A DNA stretch of 64,000 nucleotides, taken from Theropithecus gelada. Lineage: Eukaryota > Chordata > Mammalia > Primates > Cercopithecidae. The notes below the pieces were generated by a model. It ran no database searches. It saw only the letters and a program-made list of their open reading frames with translations, and was not told the origin of the DNA. Shown here piece after piece: positions 34,283 through 45,526 of this stretch (within the stretch, counting starts at the first letter, position 1; each line of letters begins with the position of its first letter). The stretch is taken from contig NC_037677.1 in assembly GCF_003255815.1 (NCBI RefSeq), positions 103,520,583 to 103,584,582 of the forward strand, in the 5' to 3' direction. A program made the translations under genes and the position numbers.

Positions 34283-34577
34283 GGGCAGGGCACAATGGCT
34301 CATGCCTATAATCCCAGCACTTTGGGAGGCTGAGGCGGGTGGGTCACAAGGTCAGGAGATTGAGACCATCCTGGCTAACACAGTGAAACCGCTCCTCTAT
34401 TAAAAATACAAAAAATTATCCGGGTGTGGTGGCAGGCACCTATAATCCCAGCTACTGAGAAGGCTGAGTTAGGATAATCACTTGATCTCAGGAGGTGGAG
34501 GATGCAGTGAGTGGAGATACACCACTGCACTCCAGCCTGGGTAAGAGAGCAAAATTCTGTCTCAAAATAATAATAAT
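34283..34577 (+). mobile_element. Alu, diverged
   Basis: 'Gggcagggcacaatggctcatgcc' to '(AATA)n'. 'Aaaattact' (34274-34282) and 'aaaataact' (34578-34586) form a probable 9-bp target duplication. Y/S intermediate wording. Confidence 0.92.
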
Positions 34578-34586
34578 AAAATAACT

Positions 34587-35475
34587 AGCTGATAAAACAA
34601 AATAATTCATGTAGCGCTCTCTTTGCCTAATTCATTCTCCAAATCTGGAGGGTTCATGCTTCCTTTCTCCTTCCATTTTAATGTTTCCAACCATAACATC
34701 CACCATTGGAGAATCTTGTGGTTGATGGGCATGTGCTAATTCTAAGGGTTCATGTACTCTATGAAAGCATTTGTTTTTGCGGTTTCCATTAAGGTGGCAA
34801 TTGACAAGTATACAAAGCAGTAAAGCCAAGGCCATACATCTGGTAATGAATTACTTTCCTCACTGAGAAAAAAGAGGTTTACTGTGGGTGCCAGTTGCTT
34901 CTTGTCCTCTCCAAGAGTTACAGCAGAACAAATGTTACAGAATATAAAACTACAAGACAATCCTGTTGTTACTTGGCTCTGTGTTAATTTCCGATACCAT
35001 CATCTCTCCATAATCAACAAATTTGCCTGAAATTTTGTAAATTAACAAACATTGTTTGTTTTGGAAGATCAAACTGACTCAGTAGGACTTTTTCAGAGAA
35101 AAGAAAGAGTGAAGATTTTGAAGGGAAAGCAACAATAAACCAAATGTATTTCTAATTACCTTTAAATTACATTAATAACAACATTCTCAGTAGGACAAAG
35201 GGATGAAATTCTACTTACTATGAGATTTTGCATTAGCTTGGGAAAAGGTTTTCTTTCTGCTTTGATTGGTTCTGCTTTAGGGACTAGTCTATAGATATTT
35301 GTAAATCTCATAATTTATGTCCATGCTTGTATGCATGGGACAAAATAGTTGTATTTGCCTGTTTATTACGGTCTCTCTAAAACAAATGGTGGGTTGCATC
35401 ATTACCATTGTTTTCCTTATAACGACTTAGAAAAATCATCCTTCTTCCCTCAATCCTCATTTAGAATCCAGCAAT
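34587..35475. other. No recognised gene or repeat
   Basis: AT-rich and single-copy-looking. The open frames at 34632-34960 on the minus strand overlap one another and have no recognisable domain. Confidence 0.4.
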
Positions 35476-35485
35476 CAGAACTCTT

Positions 35486-35783
35486 TTTTTTTTTTTTTTT
35501 TGAGGCGGAGTCTCGCTCTGTCGCCCAGGCTGGAGTGCAGTGGCGCGATCTCGGCTCACTGCAAGCTCCGCCTCCCGGGTTCCCGCCATTCTCCTGCCTC
35601 AGCCTCCCAAGTAGCTGGGACTACAGGCGCCGCCACCACGCCCGGCTAATTTTTTTTGTATTTTTAGTAGAGACGGGGTTTCATTGTGTTAGCCAGGATG
35701 GTCTCGATCTCCTGACCTCGTGATCCACCCGTCTCGGCCTCCCAAAGTGCTGGGATTACAGGCTTGAGCCACCGCGCCTGGCC
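35486..35783 (-). mobile_element. Young Alu (AluY/YR-like), antisense
   Basis: Nearly consensus: 'gaggcggagtctcgctctgtcgcccaggctgg' to 'ggcttgagccaccgcgcctggcc'. The end reading ggcttgagcc is the complement of the 'ggctcaagcc' variant. The perfect 10-bp repeat cagaactctt is at 35476-35485 and 35784-35793. Confidence 0.95.
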
Positions 35784-36054
35784 CAGAACTCTTACCTCTT
35801 GAAAAACACAGCTGTTTTTGTGCTTATAGATGAAACAGACTAATTGGCATTGCCTAAATTTATGAAGTTGCTACTGAAATCATAGATATAATCCAGCTCC
35901 TTTAAATTTCTCTCCAGAATACTTTCAGTAGTAGATACCAGGGAAATCCTCACTATACAGATGTATTATCACTATCTATCTTATAGGTGGTCATGGAATT
36001 TGCCAAATTAAGCAGATTCATACCAAATTTAAAAGTTAGACTTGGTCTAAACGT

Positions 36055-36350
36055 TTATTTAACAAACCTTTATTTAGTGCTTATTATGGTCATGGTATAT
36101 CCTCAGCTCTAATCAAGACACATAAGAGCCTTCTAGGAATTTACCTTCTAATGGAGAAAAGGAAATAAACATATCAACGGCTCAGCCCCAAGAAGAGGAA
36201 AAACAAAAAGTGCCACAGAGAGGAATGCATGTAAGTACCATGGGCGTTAACTGATGGGAAAAAAAATCACAGCTCTGGGTGTGTGAGGATTGGAGAGGAT
36301 TGCTGAGGAGAGCAAGCCTGGTGCCTAAACTGAGACTTGGAATAGATCAT
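36055..36350 (-). mobile_element. L2, antisense
   Basis: 'Tttatttaacaaacctttatttagtgcttattatggtcatgg', 'gccttctaggaatttaccttctaatggag' and 'gtgcctaaactgagacttgg' match the antisense L2 order. Confidence 0.72.
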
Positions 36351-37927
36351 TAACCGTCAGGGCATCCAGATCTCCATCTCATACTTTGGACAAACCCACA
36401 AAGTCATAAAAAGATGCACAGCCATGGGGCGTAATGCAGCTAAACTATCTAAGTAAGATTTTAGCTAAACTATGCCATGTTTAGAAAATTCTTACCTAAT
36501 TATCCCACAAATGGATCCAACTGATAGATCTGTTTTGACCCATTTCTATTGAGATATTCCATCTAGACTAAGAGGAAAAGTTGGGACCTAGGTCTTCTGT
36601 ACTGAGCAATGTTAATTTGCTAACTTCAAGAAGTAAAATTACATAATTAACACATTTTAAATAAAAACAATGTTATACTCAGAACTCAAAAATGCCCTAC
36701 AAAAAGTATTGAGTGAAAGAGGAAATAACTGCAATTATAGACTAATTAGAAAATAATGAAAAGGCAAACACTGCTGTCAAAAACGGAATATAACACAACT
36801 CTACTGTGTAGATGAATAAATGTTTAACTTTAAATACTTCCATAATTAAACAAAGTTAAAAAGTAAGTATTTAATTGAAGAAAGTAGAGAAATAACTGCA
36901 ATTCTAAAATAGCAGGAGGAAGGAAATAAAAGTAAAGGTAGAAAAGGTTGACTTAGAGAAGGAAAAATAAAAGAAAAACATTAAATTGCTCAATATATCC
37001 AAGGGTTGTTTCTTAGGAAGACATAATTAGTATATTATATTAAGCATTAATGTATGAACCTGGTGAATTTATTTAGAAAATTAAGTTGGAGAAGGAAAAG
37101 ATAAACGCACAATCTTTAAATTAGAAATAGATTCCTCTTTCCAATTCCATGTTGATATATTTGGAAATCTAGGTGGAATAAATACATTTCTAAGAAAATA
37201 GATATTATCAAAATAAAGAGAAATTTTAAATGTTACCAGAATTATGGAGCAAGATTATAAAACTATTCTTCTCCCATAATTAGAAAACTATTCTTTCCTT
37301 CTCCCTACATCGCCCTGTTCAAGAAAAGTTTGTAGTGGATGGCTATTTTGCAAGTGATTTAAACATATATAAATCTAATTTTCACTCCAGGTAATTTTCT
37401 AATTAAAATAGTTATAATGGAAAAGAAAACATATTTGCAAAACAAACTGAGAGGGTTAGGGCTGTTTTTCCAACACTACATCATTCGGCTTTGGTCAAAT
37501 CTGCACTTCTGTGAGTCTCACCTTCTCCATCAATAGCACAGGCTATTGTCTAGATGGAATATCTCAATACAAATAGAGGGTGTATGTTTACACACGTGTG
37601 CCTGTACGCATTTGTGTGTATATCAGAATGATGTCAGATTATTTGTGTGTATATCAAAATAATGTCAGATTATCAGATGATGTTATTGCATGTCTTGCAT
37701 GTCTGCTAACTCTATCGAACATTGAAACACTGAATTTTAGAATTAAAAGGCTCTAATTAGCTTTAAAACAATCCCACAATGTATTATCAGTCTCTCCAAT
37801 AATCTGCAAACTTTTTATACTATCTGAGGTCATAACTCACTTAATTTCTATCCTCTTATAACTCAATCTCATCTACCTCACATCAACACTGTTCTCCACT
37901 TTGGGAAAACTTTTAGGTTTAACCACT
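36351..37927. other. Very AT-rich stretch, no recognised gene
   Basis: 36600-37300 is extremely A-rich and may contain eroded L1 text, but I cannot place it. A small tandem duplication lies at 37611-37672. Confidence 0.4.
37611..37672. repeat. 31-bp tandem duplication
   Basis: Both units read tttgtgtgtatatca(g/a)aat(g/a)atgtcagatta (37611-37641, 37642-37672) with two differences. Confidence 0.88.
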
Positions 37928-37970
37928 TGTATAACTTCATTTTCATGCTGCTAATAAAGACATGCCCCAG

Positions 37971-38583
37971 GCCGGGCGCGGTGGCTCAAGCCTGTAATCC
38001 CAGCACTTTGGGAGGCCGAGACGGGTGGATCACGAGGTCAGCAGATCGAGACCATCCTGGCTAACACGGTGATACCCCGTCTCTACTAAGAAATACAAAA
38101 AACTAGCCGGGCGAGGTGGCGGGCGCCTGTAGTCCCAGCTACTCGGGAGGCTGAGGCCGGAGAATGGCGTGAACCCGGGAGGCGGAGCTTGCAGTGAGCT
38201 GGGATCCGGCCACTGCACTCTAGCCTGGGCTACAGAGCGAGACTCCGTCTCAAAAAAAAAAAAAAAAAAAANNNNNNNNNNNNNNNNNNNNNNNNNNNNN
38301 NNNNNNNNNNNNNNNNNNNNNNNNNNNNNNNNNNNNNNNNNNNNNNNNNNNNNNNNNNNNNNNNNNNNNNNNNNNNNNNNNNNNNNNNNNNNNNNNNNNN
38401 NNNNNNNNNNNNNNNNNNNNNNNNNNNNNNNNNNNNNNNNNNNNNNNNNNNNNNNNNNNNNNNNNNNNNNNNNNNNNNNNNNNNNNNNNNNNNNNNNNNN
38501 NNNNNNNNNNNNNNNNNNNNNNNNNNNNNNNNNNNNNNNNNNNNNNNNNNNNNNNNNNNNNAAAAAAAAAAAAAAAAAAAAAA
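37971..38583 (+). mobile_element. Young AluYR-like in THE1; tail contains assembly gap
   Basis: 'Gccgggcgcggtggctcaagcc', then gagctgggatccggcc at 38196-38211, then A-run, 290 N, A-run. The identical 15-mer aaagacatgccccag flanks it (37956-37970 and 38584-38598), so the two sides of the gap belong to one insertion site. Confidence 0.93.
38272..38561. other. Assembly gap (290 N) inside poly(A)
   Basis: 290 N lie between A-runs (38252-38271 and 38562-38586). Nothing can be said about content. Frames crossing it are meaningless. Confidence 0.99.
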
Positions 38584-38626
38584 AAAGACATGCCCCAGAC
38601 TGGGAAGAAAAGGGAAAAAGAGGTTT

Positions 38627-38932
38627 TTGTTTCTTTATTTGTTTGTTTTGAGACAGAGTGTCATTCTATTGCCCAGGCTGGAGTACACTGGCATGCTCTC
38701 GGCTCACTGCAACCTCAGCCACCTGGGTTCAAGCAATTCTCCTGCCTCAGCCTCCCGAGTAGCTGGGATTACAGGTGCCCACCATGATGTCTGGCTAATT
38801 TTTGTATTTTTAGAAGAGACAGGATTGTGCCATGTTGGTCAGGCTGGTCTTGAACTCCTGACCTCAGGTGATCTGCCCGCCTTGGCCTCCCAAAATGCTG
38901 GGATTACAGGTGTGGGCCACCGTGGCTGGCCA
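38627..38932 (-). mobile_element. Alu (AluS-like), antisense, in THE1
   Basis: 'Ttgttttgagacagagtgtcattctattgcccaggctgg' to 'ccaccgtggctggcc'. The perfect 13-mer gaaaaagaggttt is at 38614-38626 and 38933-38945. Confidence 0.95.
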
Positions 38933-39234
38933 GAAAAAGAGGTTTAATTAGACTTACAGTTCCACATGACTGAGGAGGCCTCAGTCAGAATCATGGTAGG
39001 AGGTGAAAGGCACTTCTTACATGGCAGCAGCAAGAGAAAATGAGGAAGAAGCAAAAGCAGAAACACCTAATAAACCCATCAGATCTCATGAGACTTATTC
39101 ACTATCACCAGAATAGCACAGGAAAGACTGGCCCCCATGATTACCTCCCCTTGGGTCCCTCCCACAACATGTGGGAATTCTGGGAGTTACAAATCAAGTT
39201 GAGATTTGGGTGGGGACACAGCCAAACCATATCA

Positions 39235-39519
39235 TGACTATAGCTTAATTAGAATAGTAACAGTTAAGTCTGGTTTCAAATACAAACCTGAGAATCCAGA
39301 TACATAAATTCAATGTCCTACTTGGATCCCAAAGTACCTGTCATCAATAAAGTATGGGATGTTCAGCTGTAACACCCAGGGGAAGGGGCTGAGTACTTGG
39401 TTGAGGAAATGCGCCATGGACTAAGCTGCTGTAGTATCAAAGAATCAGCATCCAGACACAATAAAGGTATTATAGACCTAAAACAATGCTATTTCACCGT
39501 GTTTTTTCTTCCAAGCTAA
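39235..39519. other. Short unassigned interval
   Basis: I recognise nothing between the THE1 LTR and the next old LINE piece. Confidence 0.4.
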
Positions 39520-39975
39520 CATATTGACAAAGATTGAAAAAGAATGATAATACCCATTGCTGCCAAGTGTGTGGGGAAACAGGCACCCAAATAACTTGCC
39601 AGTAGATGCATATTTAGTGCAACTGTTCTAGAGAGTAACTGTGTAAATAATTTTGCTTGAATCTTTGCAAGATTTTCTTATTATTTCCTAGCAGTGACTT
39701 TGCTAGGTCAATGGGTTTTATTCCAGTATTACATACAATAATAACACACTGGAAAGACTCTAATGCCTAATTATAGGAAAACCAATAAATATTATATGAC
39801 ATATCCATTAAATATTGTGACATATTAAAATAATATAGATTCATATTGACTGACATAAAAATATGATTAGTACACACTGAAAGAAGAAATAAAGGACATG
39901 GTTGAAATATATTGTCATTAAACTAGCTATTTGTGTCCATACATACAGAAAAAAAGAAGTATATATACCTAATAA
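39520..39975 (+). mobile_element. L1M/HAL1-type LINE remnant
   Basis: 'Acatattgacaaagattgaaaaagaatgataat', 'gtgtggggaaacaggcaccc', 'agtgcaactgttctagagag', 'ctagcagtgactttgctagg' and 'ggacatggttgaaatatattgt' match the old L1/HAL1 ORF2-end layout. Confidence 0.72.
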
Positions 39976-40159
39976 AGATGAACAGTTTTTAATCTGAAGG
40001 TGCTAAGATTATAGTGAATTTTATGTTATTTCAATTATTTTAATATTGAAATCTTAAAAATAATTAAATATTACTCTGATAATCAGCAAAATAGTAAATA
40101 TGTTCTTATTTTGATAACAAAAATGAGTATCCATGAATAAGGTTAAAAAATTACATCAT

Positions 40160-40432
40160 GGCTGGGAGCAGTGGCTCATGCCTGTAATCCCAACACTTTG
40201 GGAGGCCGAGGCGGGTGGATCGCCAGAAGTCAGGAGTTCGAGATCAGCCCGACCAATATGGGGAAACCCCGTCTCTACTAAAAATACAAAAATTAGCCAG
40301 GCATGGTGGCGTGCACCATGTAGTCCAGCTACTCAGGAGGCTGAGGCAGGAGAATCACTTGAACCTGGGAGGTGGAGGTTGCAGTGAGCTGAGATCACAC
40401 CACTGCACTCAAAAAAAAAAAAAAAAAAAAAA
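40160..40432 (+). mobile_element. Alu (AluS-like), end of right arm deleted
   Basis: 'Ggctgggagcagtggctcatgcc' to 'ccactgcactc' joined directly to A23. The usual last ~30 bp (cagcctgggcaacagag...) are missing, from deletion or internal priming. Confidence 0.93.
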
Positions 40433-40560
40433 TATGTCACATATACAGAAACTCTATTAATATGGAAATTACAGTCCTATTTCCAAATTTCTTGGGAGAG
40501 TTTTATTAACAGTCACAGACCATGATGCTTTCTCTGACGTCTTAAAAGTATCCATCATTT

Positions 40561-40868
40561 GGCCGGGCGTGGTGGCTCACGCCTGTAATTCCAGCACTTT
40601 GGGAGGCTGAGGCAGGCGGATCACGAGGTCAAGAGATTGAGACCAATCTGGCTAACACCATGAAACTCCGTCTCCACAAAAAATACAAAAAAAAAAAAAA
40701 AAAAAATGAGCCAGGCATGGTGGCGGACACCTGTAGTCCCAGCTACTCGGGAGGCTGGGGCAGGAAAATGGTGTGAACCTGGGAGGTGGAGCTTGCAGTG
40801 AGCCAAGATCGTGCCACTGCACTCCAGCCTGGGTGACAGAGTGATACTCCATCTCAAAAAAAAAAACA
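40561..40868 (+). mobile_element. AluY-like with 17-bp perfect TSD
   Basis: 'Ggccgggcgtggtggctcacgcc' to the tail. aaaagtatccatcattt is at 40544-40560 and again at 40869-40885. Lengthened A tract in the mid-linker (about 40687-40706). Confidence 0.96.
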
Positions 40869-40885
40869 AAAAGTATCCATCATTT

Positions 40886-42238
40886 GCCACTCAGCATATG
40901 TTGCCTTAAGTTCTTACTGACCATTTTTCTGGGTAGAGGTCTCTCTATATAGGTCAGGACTATACGTCATTATTTATATGTATGTATTTATATGTCCGTC
41001 TATGTATTTGAATCCCTGGCTTCTAAATGGTAGTTGAGATAGCGTCACACTCAAGTATTTTCATTTTTTCCCCTAATGTTGTCGGGTAACAGTTCCACGG
41101 GTTATGAGCTGTGGGCATATGCCAGCATCCCTTTTCCTAACTTCCTAACTGGCATATGTCTTAAATACAGGTTAGGAGTTTTTATTACTGAGTTGTACTA
41201 AGAAGTTTCATGAGCACATAATTACGTAGAATATAGATGTCAAACTTGAAGCTGATGTAATCGCCTATCAACACTGATGGTTTCCAGGAGCCCTCCACCG
41301 AATCCTCTTTTATTCTAATGAGCATTTATGTCCCTTCTCTGGGCTGGAATGAATGACTTCTGTCCCCTCTCTGGGCTGGTGTGGATGACAGAACCTTCTC
41401 TGATTCAGCCACAGCTGAAGAGAGCTATGGCTGAAGCTCTGCTTGGGCGGATGTGTCCCCTGCAAGGCCCAAGCTGGATGCATCTTCAGTGGGATTCATT
41501 ATCCATTCTGTCCATTCTTTCCCAAGAGCCTAGTAGCCCTTACACACAGCATGCCCTGAACAACAGAGGAAGCCTGCCACAGAATGGTGCTCTTTGAGGC
41601 AATGGAAACTACCCGAGGTGAGCAGGTTGCACAGCTCCGCTTTTCCCAGCAGCCGCTGAGCAGTTCATTTGTGACTTCAAGAACGACACCAACCTACATC
41701 TAGGGAAGACATTAAAATCTGCCCTAGGCATCTTCAGCCTTCACCACCCAATTTCTGTTTCTTCAGCCATCTTTAAACTGTCCATTTAATCCATTTTTTA
41801 TCTTCATGGTACTTGTATCCGCCCTGTCTTCTCTGCTTCTTCAGATGCTTTGGAAGAAATGTTTGCCTATCTTCCAAGGTCAGCTCTTTCTTCAGATGCA
41901 CATCTCAGCTAACCACACAACAGCCACTAGGCAGGCAAGCAGTGCCTTGCCCTCCCCACCCTTTTCCTTCACTGGGTGCGGTATCCCAGGCTCCCTGATG
42001 TTTGGAAGAGAGGTTCTGACACAGGCTTTTGAAAATACACAGAACATATGGTCTTTGAGGACTACATTCAATTTCTCCCGGCTGCCTGGCCGCCTTGCTT
42101 GCCCTCAATATATTGCTCTCATGCTGAGGACCCTTGCTGATTTCACTGGGGTGAAAAGAATGCATTTCCTTTTGTCACAAGTCACCATCTTTTGCTTGCA
42201 AAGTAGGTATAGGTATAGAGTGGAAGGAGAATACAAAT
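40886..42238. other. Unassigned, moderate GC; partial 32-bp duplication
   Basis: 'Tgtcccttctctgggctggaatgaatgac' (41329-) recurs as 'tgtcccctctctgggctggtgtggatgac' (41361-), period 32. Frames at 41328-41597 and 41806-42240 lack recognisable domains. This could be an unlisted repeat or a non-coding exon, but no support is visible. Confidence 0.4.
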
Positions 42239-42272
42239 GACAGAGAGAAAGAGAGAGACAGAGAGAGAAGAA
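42239..42272. repeat. (GA)n-rich simple repeat
   Basis: 'Gacagagagaaagagagagacagagagagaag', purine-rich. Confidence 0.9.
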
Positions 42273-43834
42273 TATACTCAGGAATAGAAATTGAGAGGTA
42301 GAAATGCAGATTCATACCCAGATGGTTACAGAGAGAGGGATTCTTTGCCCCCAGACCATGCATCAGACCAACTCTAAAATTCACATTCTCATTTCTCTAC
42401 TTAACCTCTGCAAAACAGCATATGGGCATGCCTTTCCTACTTACTATGCATTACTGTCTAAGTAGGGGGTGGTGGCGTGTGCTTATCTATCCAGTTGACA
42501 GCTTAAAATCCCTTTATCCTACATCCTCCCCAAGAGTTTTGGGCATTCTGTGAATGATTAATTTTTAAAATTATTTTTGGCTCCAACCTCATTTCTCCAT
42601 CTCTTTTACAAATCACCTCCAGTGGACCTCCACTGTCCATGAAATTCATTCTCCTTTCCTTAATATCTACGCACATACACACACACATATACATGCACTG
42701 ACCAAATGATACGTATCCATCCAATATGATTGCAGGTATTGCTACGCATGTGGTTGCTGATGTGGGGGGAATGGTTAAGTCTCCAGAGCTGGTCACAGCG
42801 GGGAAGAATCCATGTTGTATATCATGCAAGAAAAATGACTTTAAAAGCTGTCTAGCAATTTTCACTGACTCTTACGTACATACTGGAATTTTTTAAATAG
42901 CCATGCCTCTGTTTCAGCAAGGCAAAATAACTTACCTAAATATATAATGCAAAGCAATTCTATTCTCTGTGGCTTCTACCTCTAAACTAATATCTAATTT
43001 TGCTCCCCTTGGCACATGCAACAAGTTCTAAATATAGTTGAGGTGGAAGAAAGTAGTTGATAATTGGGCTCTAGATACAAGAAGCCTGATTTCCTACTGA
43101 TGTGAAATTTGGGGTATTCTACTTAACAATTCTGTGCCTCCATCTCTTTACATTATGTGTATGTGTGTATGTGTATATCTATATATACATATACATATAT
43201 ATATAGAGAGAGAGAGAGAGTTCATAAGCGAGAGAGTGCGCGCCACATTTCATATAGTTAATGACAGTATCATATTATGAGGTTGCATGAAGCTTAAATG
43301 AGAGGAAAGCATGCTCATCTGGCACAGAGTTAATCCTCTTAAATGTTTGCCTTCGACAGGGCGTCATGCAAGAGGTCTCATCCCATCAGTCACTGAAGAA
43401 ATGTATAGTATACAGATAGATTATTACCAATGATATCAGATAATATAACCGTCTCTCACAGAAGGCAAAAACAGCTCTAGGAATTTGACAGTTGTTTTTC
43501 AATAGCACAGTTCTCCTCCACTGAATATATCAAATTATTATCCACTGAACAAAGATACACATACAATGATGATGTGACCAGAGCAGTATTGCCCAACCAT
43601 GATCCTTCGGTGTGCTGCCAGCAGGATTCTACCTGATCCTGGACCATGGCACCTGCTATTGTTCACTTTTTATTTTATTTTTTCTTTAACTCAATGATAT
43701 TTCTTTGTTCTAAGATAATAACTATGACATCATAGGTCTACTGAGCTGTTAATCATTGCTTAATGTGCATAAGTAGCAATAACTAACATTTTAAATCTGT
43801 CTATCCACGTTTCAACTAGGATAATTACCTGGAT
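42273..43834. other. Unassigned; CA and TA/GA microsatellites
   Basis: A short (CA)n lies at about 42669-42688. 43144-43220 has (TG)n, then (TA)n, then (GA)8-9. Otherwise no gene or repeat is recognised. 43580-43670 ('cagtattgcccaaccatgatcc') may be part of a DNA transposon. Confidence 0.45.
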
Positions 43835-44045
43835 TTGGAAGCAGAATAGTAAGACTTGAATTACCATCCCATCTAGATCTTATATATTTCTGATGCCTGT
43901 TCTTGGATAAATCACTTAAACTCTCTAAGCTCCAGGTACTTCATTTGGTCCAGTTCACAGATCTCTTGTAAAGATCAAGGAAGAAAATGCATGTCAAAGT
44001 ATTTTGTAAACTGTAAAGCACTGGGCAAGTGCATGGTGTTAATTT
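43835..44045 (+). mobile_element. MIR SINE
   Basis: 'Gatttggaagcagaatagtaagacttgaattaccatc', 'gttcttggataaatcacttaaactctctaagctcc' and 'gtaaactgtaaagcactgggcaag' are in MIR order. Confidence 0.82.
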
Positions 44046-44550
44046 CCAGTAAATGTCCAAGAACTCTTTGTTGCAGCTGATGACACCAGTAGATTAGCTT
44101 TCAACAACAGAAAAGCTGGCTTTTCAAAGGGAAGTGAACGTCCTTTATTCATAAGCTCCCTGGTTGATGTGTCTCACTCAGGATTTATAGCAGAGTGTAC
44201 CACCATCCGGTGACACATTAGGACTCCCTTCTGTAGTAGCAGTGGGGTCACTGCCGGTACAGATAACACCACCCTCATGTCCATTGAGGAGAACAAAACC
44301 TGCAAATGTCCTTTTCTTCTCTTAAATTTTGTTTTCTTCAGTCACACAGTCTCAGCCCTATCCTATTTATAGATTAGCTGCATGCATCAGTACCACAGAG
44401 CCAGGATCACGAACTCAGTATTGGGCAGTGTAGTCCCCACAGGCGATGCCACTGACCCCACTAAATACTGTCAGCACCTGCAGTCACAGCAACGGCATTT
44501 GGCATTTCTCGGCTGGTCCAAGAACTCCTGTGGCTTTGCAGAGTACTTAC
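44046..44550. other. No recognised feature
   Basis: Single-copy-looking, with scattered CpGs ('catccggtgacac', 'ctgccggtacag'). No repeat is assigned. Confidence 0.4.
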
Positions 44551-44557
44551 ACCAGTG

Positions 44558-44705
44558 GTTCTCAATCCTGGTTGTCCATTAGAGTCACATGGGGAGATTT
44601 TTTTCAATGTCAATAACTGGGAACCATCCCAAACCAATTTAATTAGGATCTGCTGGTAGAAGTGGGGAACTCAGGCATCAGTTTATATTAAAAGCTGCTC
44701 AGAAG
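44558..44705 (+). mobile_element. MER5-type hAT MITE
   Basis: 'Cagtggttctcaatcctggttgtccattagagtcacatggggag' is the 5' end of the MER5 group. 'aaaagctgctcag' continues it. Confidence 0.85.
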
Positions 44706-44944
44706 TAAAGGCTTCTGCTGCTGCTTTAGGTTAACTGTGGCCAGACGGTAAGTCTGCACCTACTGAGCATGAAGAACAGTAAGAATGAAATTGAATTATA
44801 GTGCTTAGTTTGGCCAAATCCTGTAAGTCAGAATAACCGAACATGAAACAAAACAAAACGAAGCAAAACACAATAGTGCCCACCCGACAGTCCACCTGTA
44901 CCGCTTTTTCTTATGAAACGATCTTTTATTTCTCACATGGGAAG

Positions 44945-45075
44945 ATCTTGTTAAAGTGTGAATTTCTGATTCTCACTCCCAACCTAAAGGAATCAGAATC
45001 TCTGTTTGCCAGGGGATTTGCATTTCAATAGGTACCCCAGAGGACCTAAGCCCACAAAAGTTTCAGACCACTGCT
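44945..45075 (+). mobile_element. MER5-type piece
   Basis: 'Gaatttctgattctcactccc', 'gaatcagaatctctg' and 'agtttcagaccactg' (end of the terminal inverted repeat) are MER5-like. A similar 'gattcctggttctactccacgcattctgatg' follows at 45161-45193. Confidence 0.65.
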
Positions 45076-45208
45076 TTCTAAGTGATTGCATTAAGGATCC
45101 TTGTATAATCCTTCTGGGGTTTTCTGCCCTGCTTGCAAAACAAGAAGAAATATAAAATATAGATTCCTGGTTCTACTCCACGCATTCTGATGTAGTACCT
45201 GCATTACT

Positions 45209-45517
45209 GTTTTTGTTTGTTTGTTTGTTTGTTTTAATGGAGTCTCGCTCTGTCGCCCAGGCTGGAGTGCATTGGTACAATCTTGGCTCACTGCAAGCTC
45301 TGCCTCCTGGGTTCCAGTGAGTCTCCTGCCTCAGCCTCCCGAGTAGCTGGGACTACAGGCGCACACCACCGCACCCAACTAATTTTTGTATTTTTTAGTA
45401 GAGATGGGGGTTTCACCATATTGGCCAGGCTGGTCTCAAACTCCTGACCTCGTGATCCACCAGCCTCAGCCTCCCAAAGTGCTGGGATTACAGGTGTGAG
45501 CCACTGTGCCCGACCGG
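45209..45517 (-). mobile_element. Alu, antisense, with (GTTT)n tail
   Basis: A (GTTT)n tract (45210-45235) replaces the poly(T), followed by 'ggagtctcgctctgtcgcccaggctgg'. gcattactg (45201-45209) and gcattgctg (45518-45526) form a target duplication with one change. Confidence 0.94.
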
Positions 45518-45526
45518 GCATTGCTG

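Larger units (their letters stand above)
37928..39234 (-). mobile_element. THE1 LTR, antisense, split by two Alus
   Basis: Reverse-complement THE1 wording in three pieces. 37928-37970 is 'tgtataacttcattttcatgctgctaataaagac'. 38584-38626 is 'aaagacatgccccagactggg'. 38933-39234 runs from 'gaggtttaattag...cagttccaca' to 'gggtggggacacagccaaaccatatca'. The two interruptions are Alu insertions with their own duplications. The LTR's 5-bp flanks (ccact, tgact) match at only three positions, so they are not conclusive. Confidence 0.9.

Noticed and set aside
38169..38651. 160-codon frame spanning the gap
   Set aside because: It runs through 290 N and poly(A), so it has no meaning as a gene.
41806..42240. 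144-codon open frame
   Set aside because: No recognisable domain. An opposite-strand frame overlaps it at 41905-42165 and codon composition looks random.
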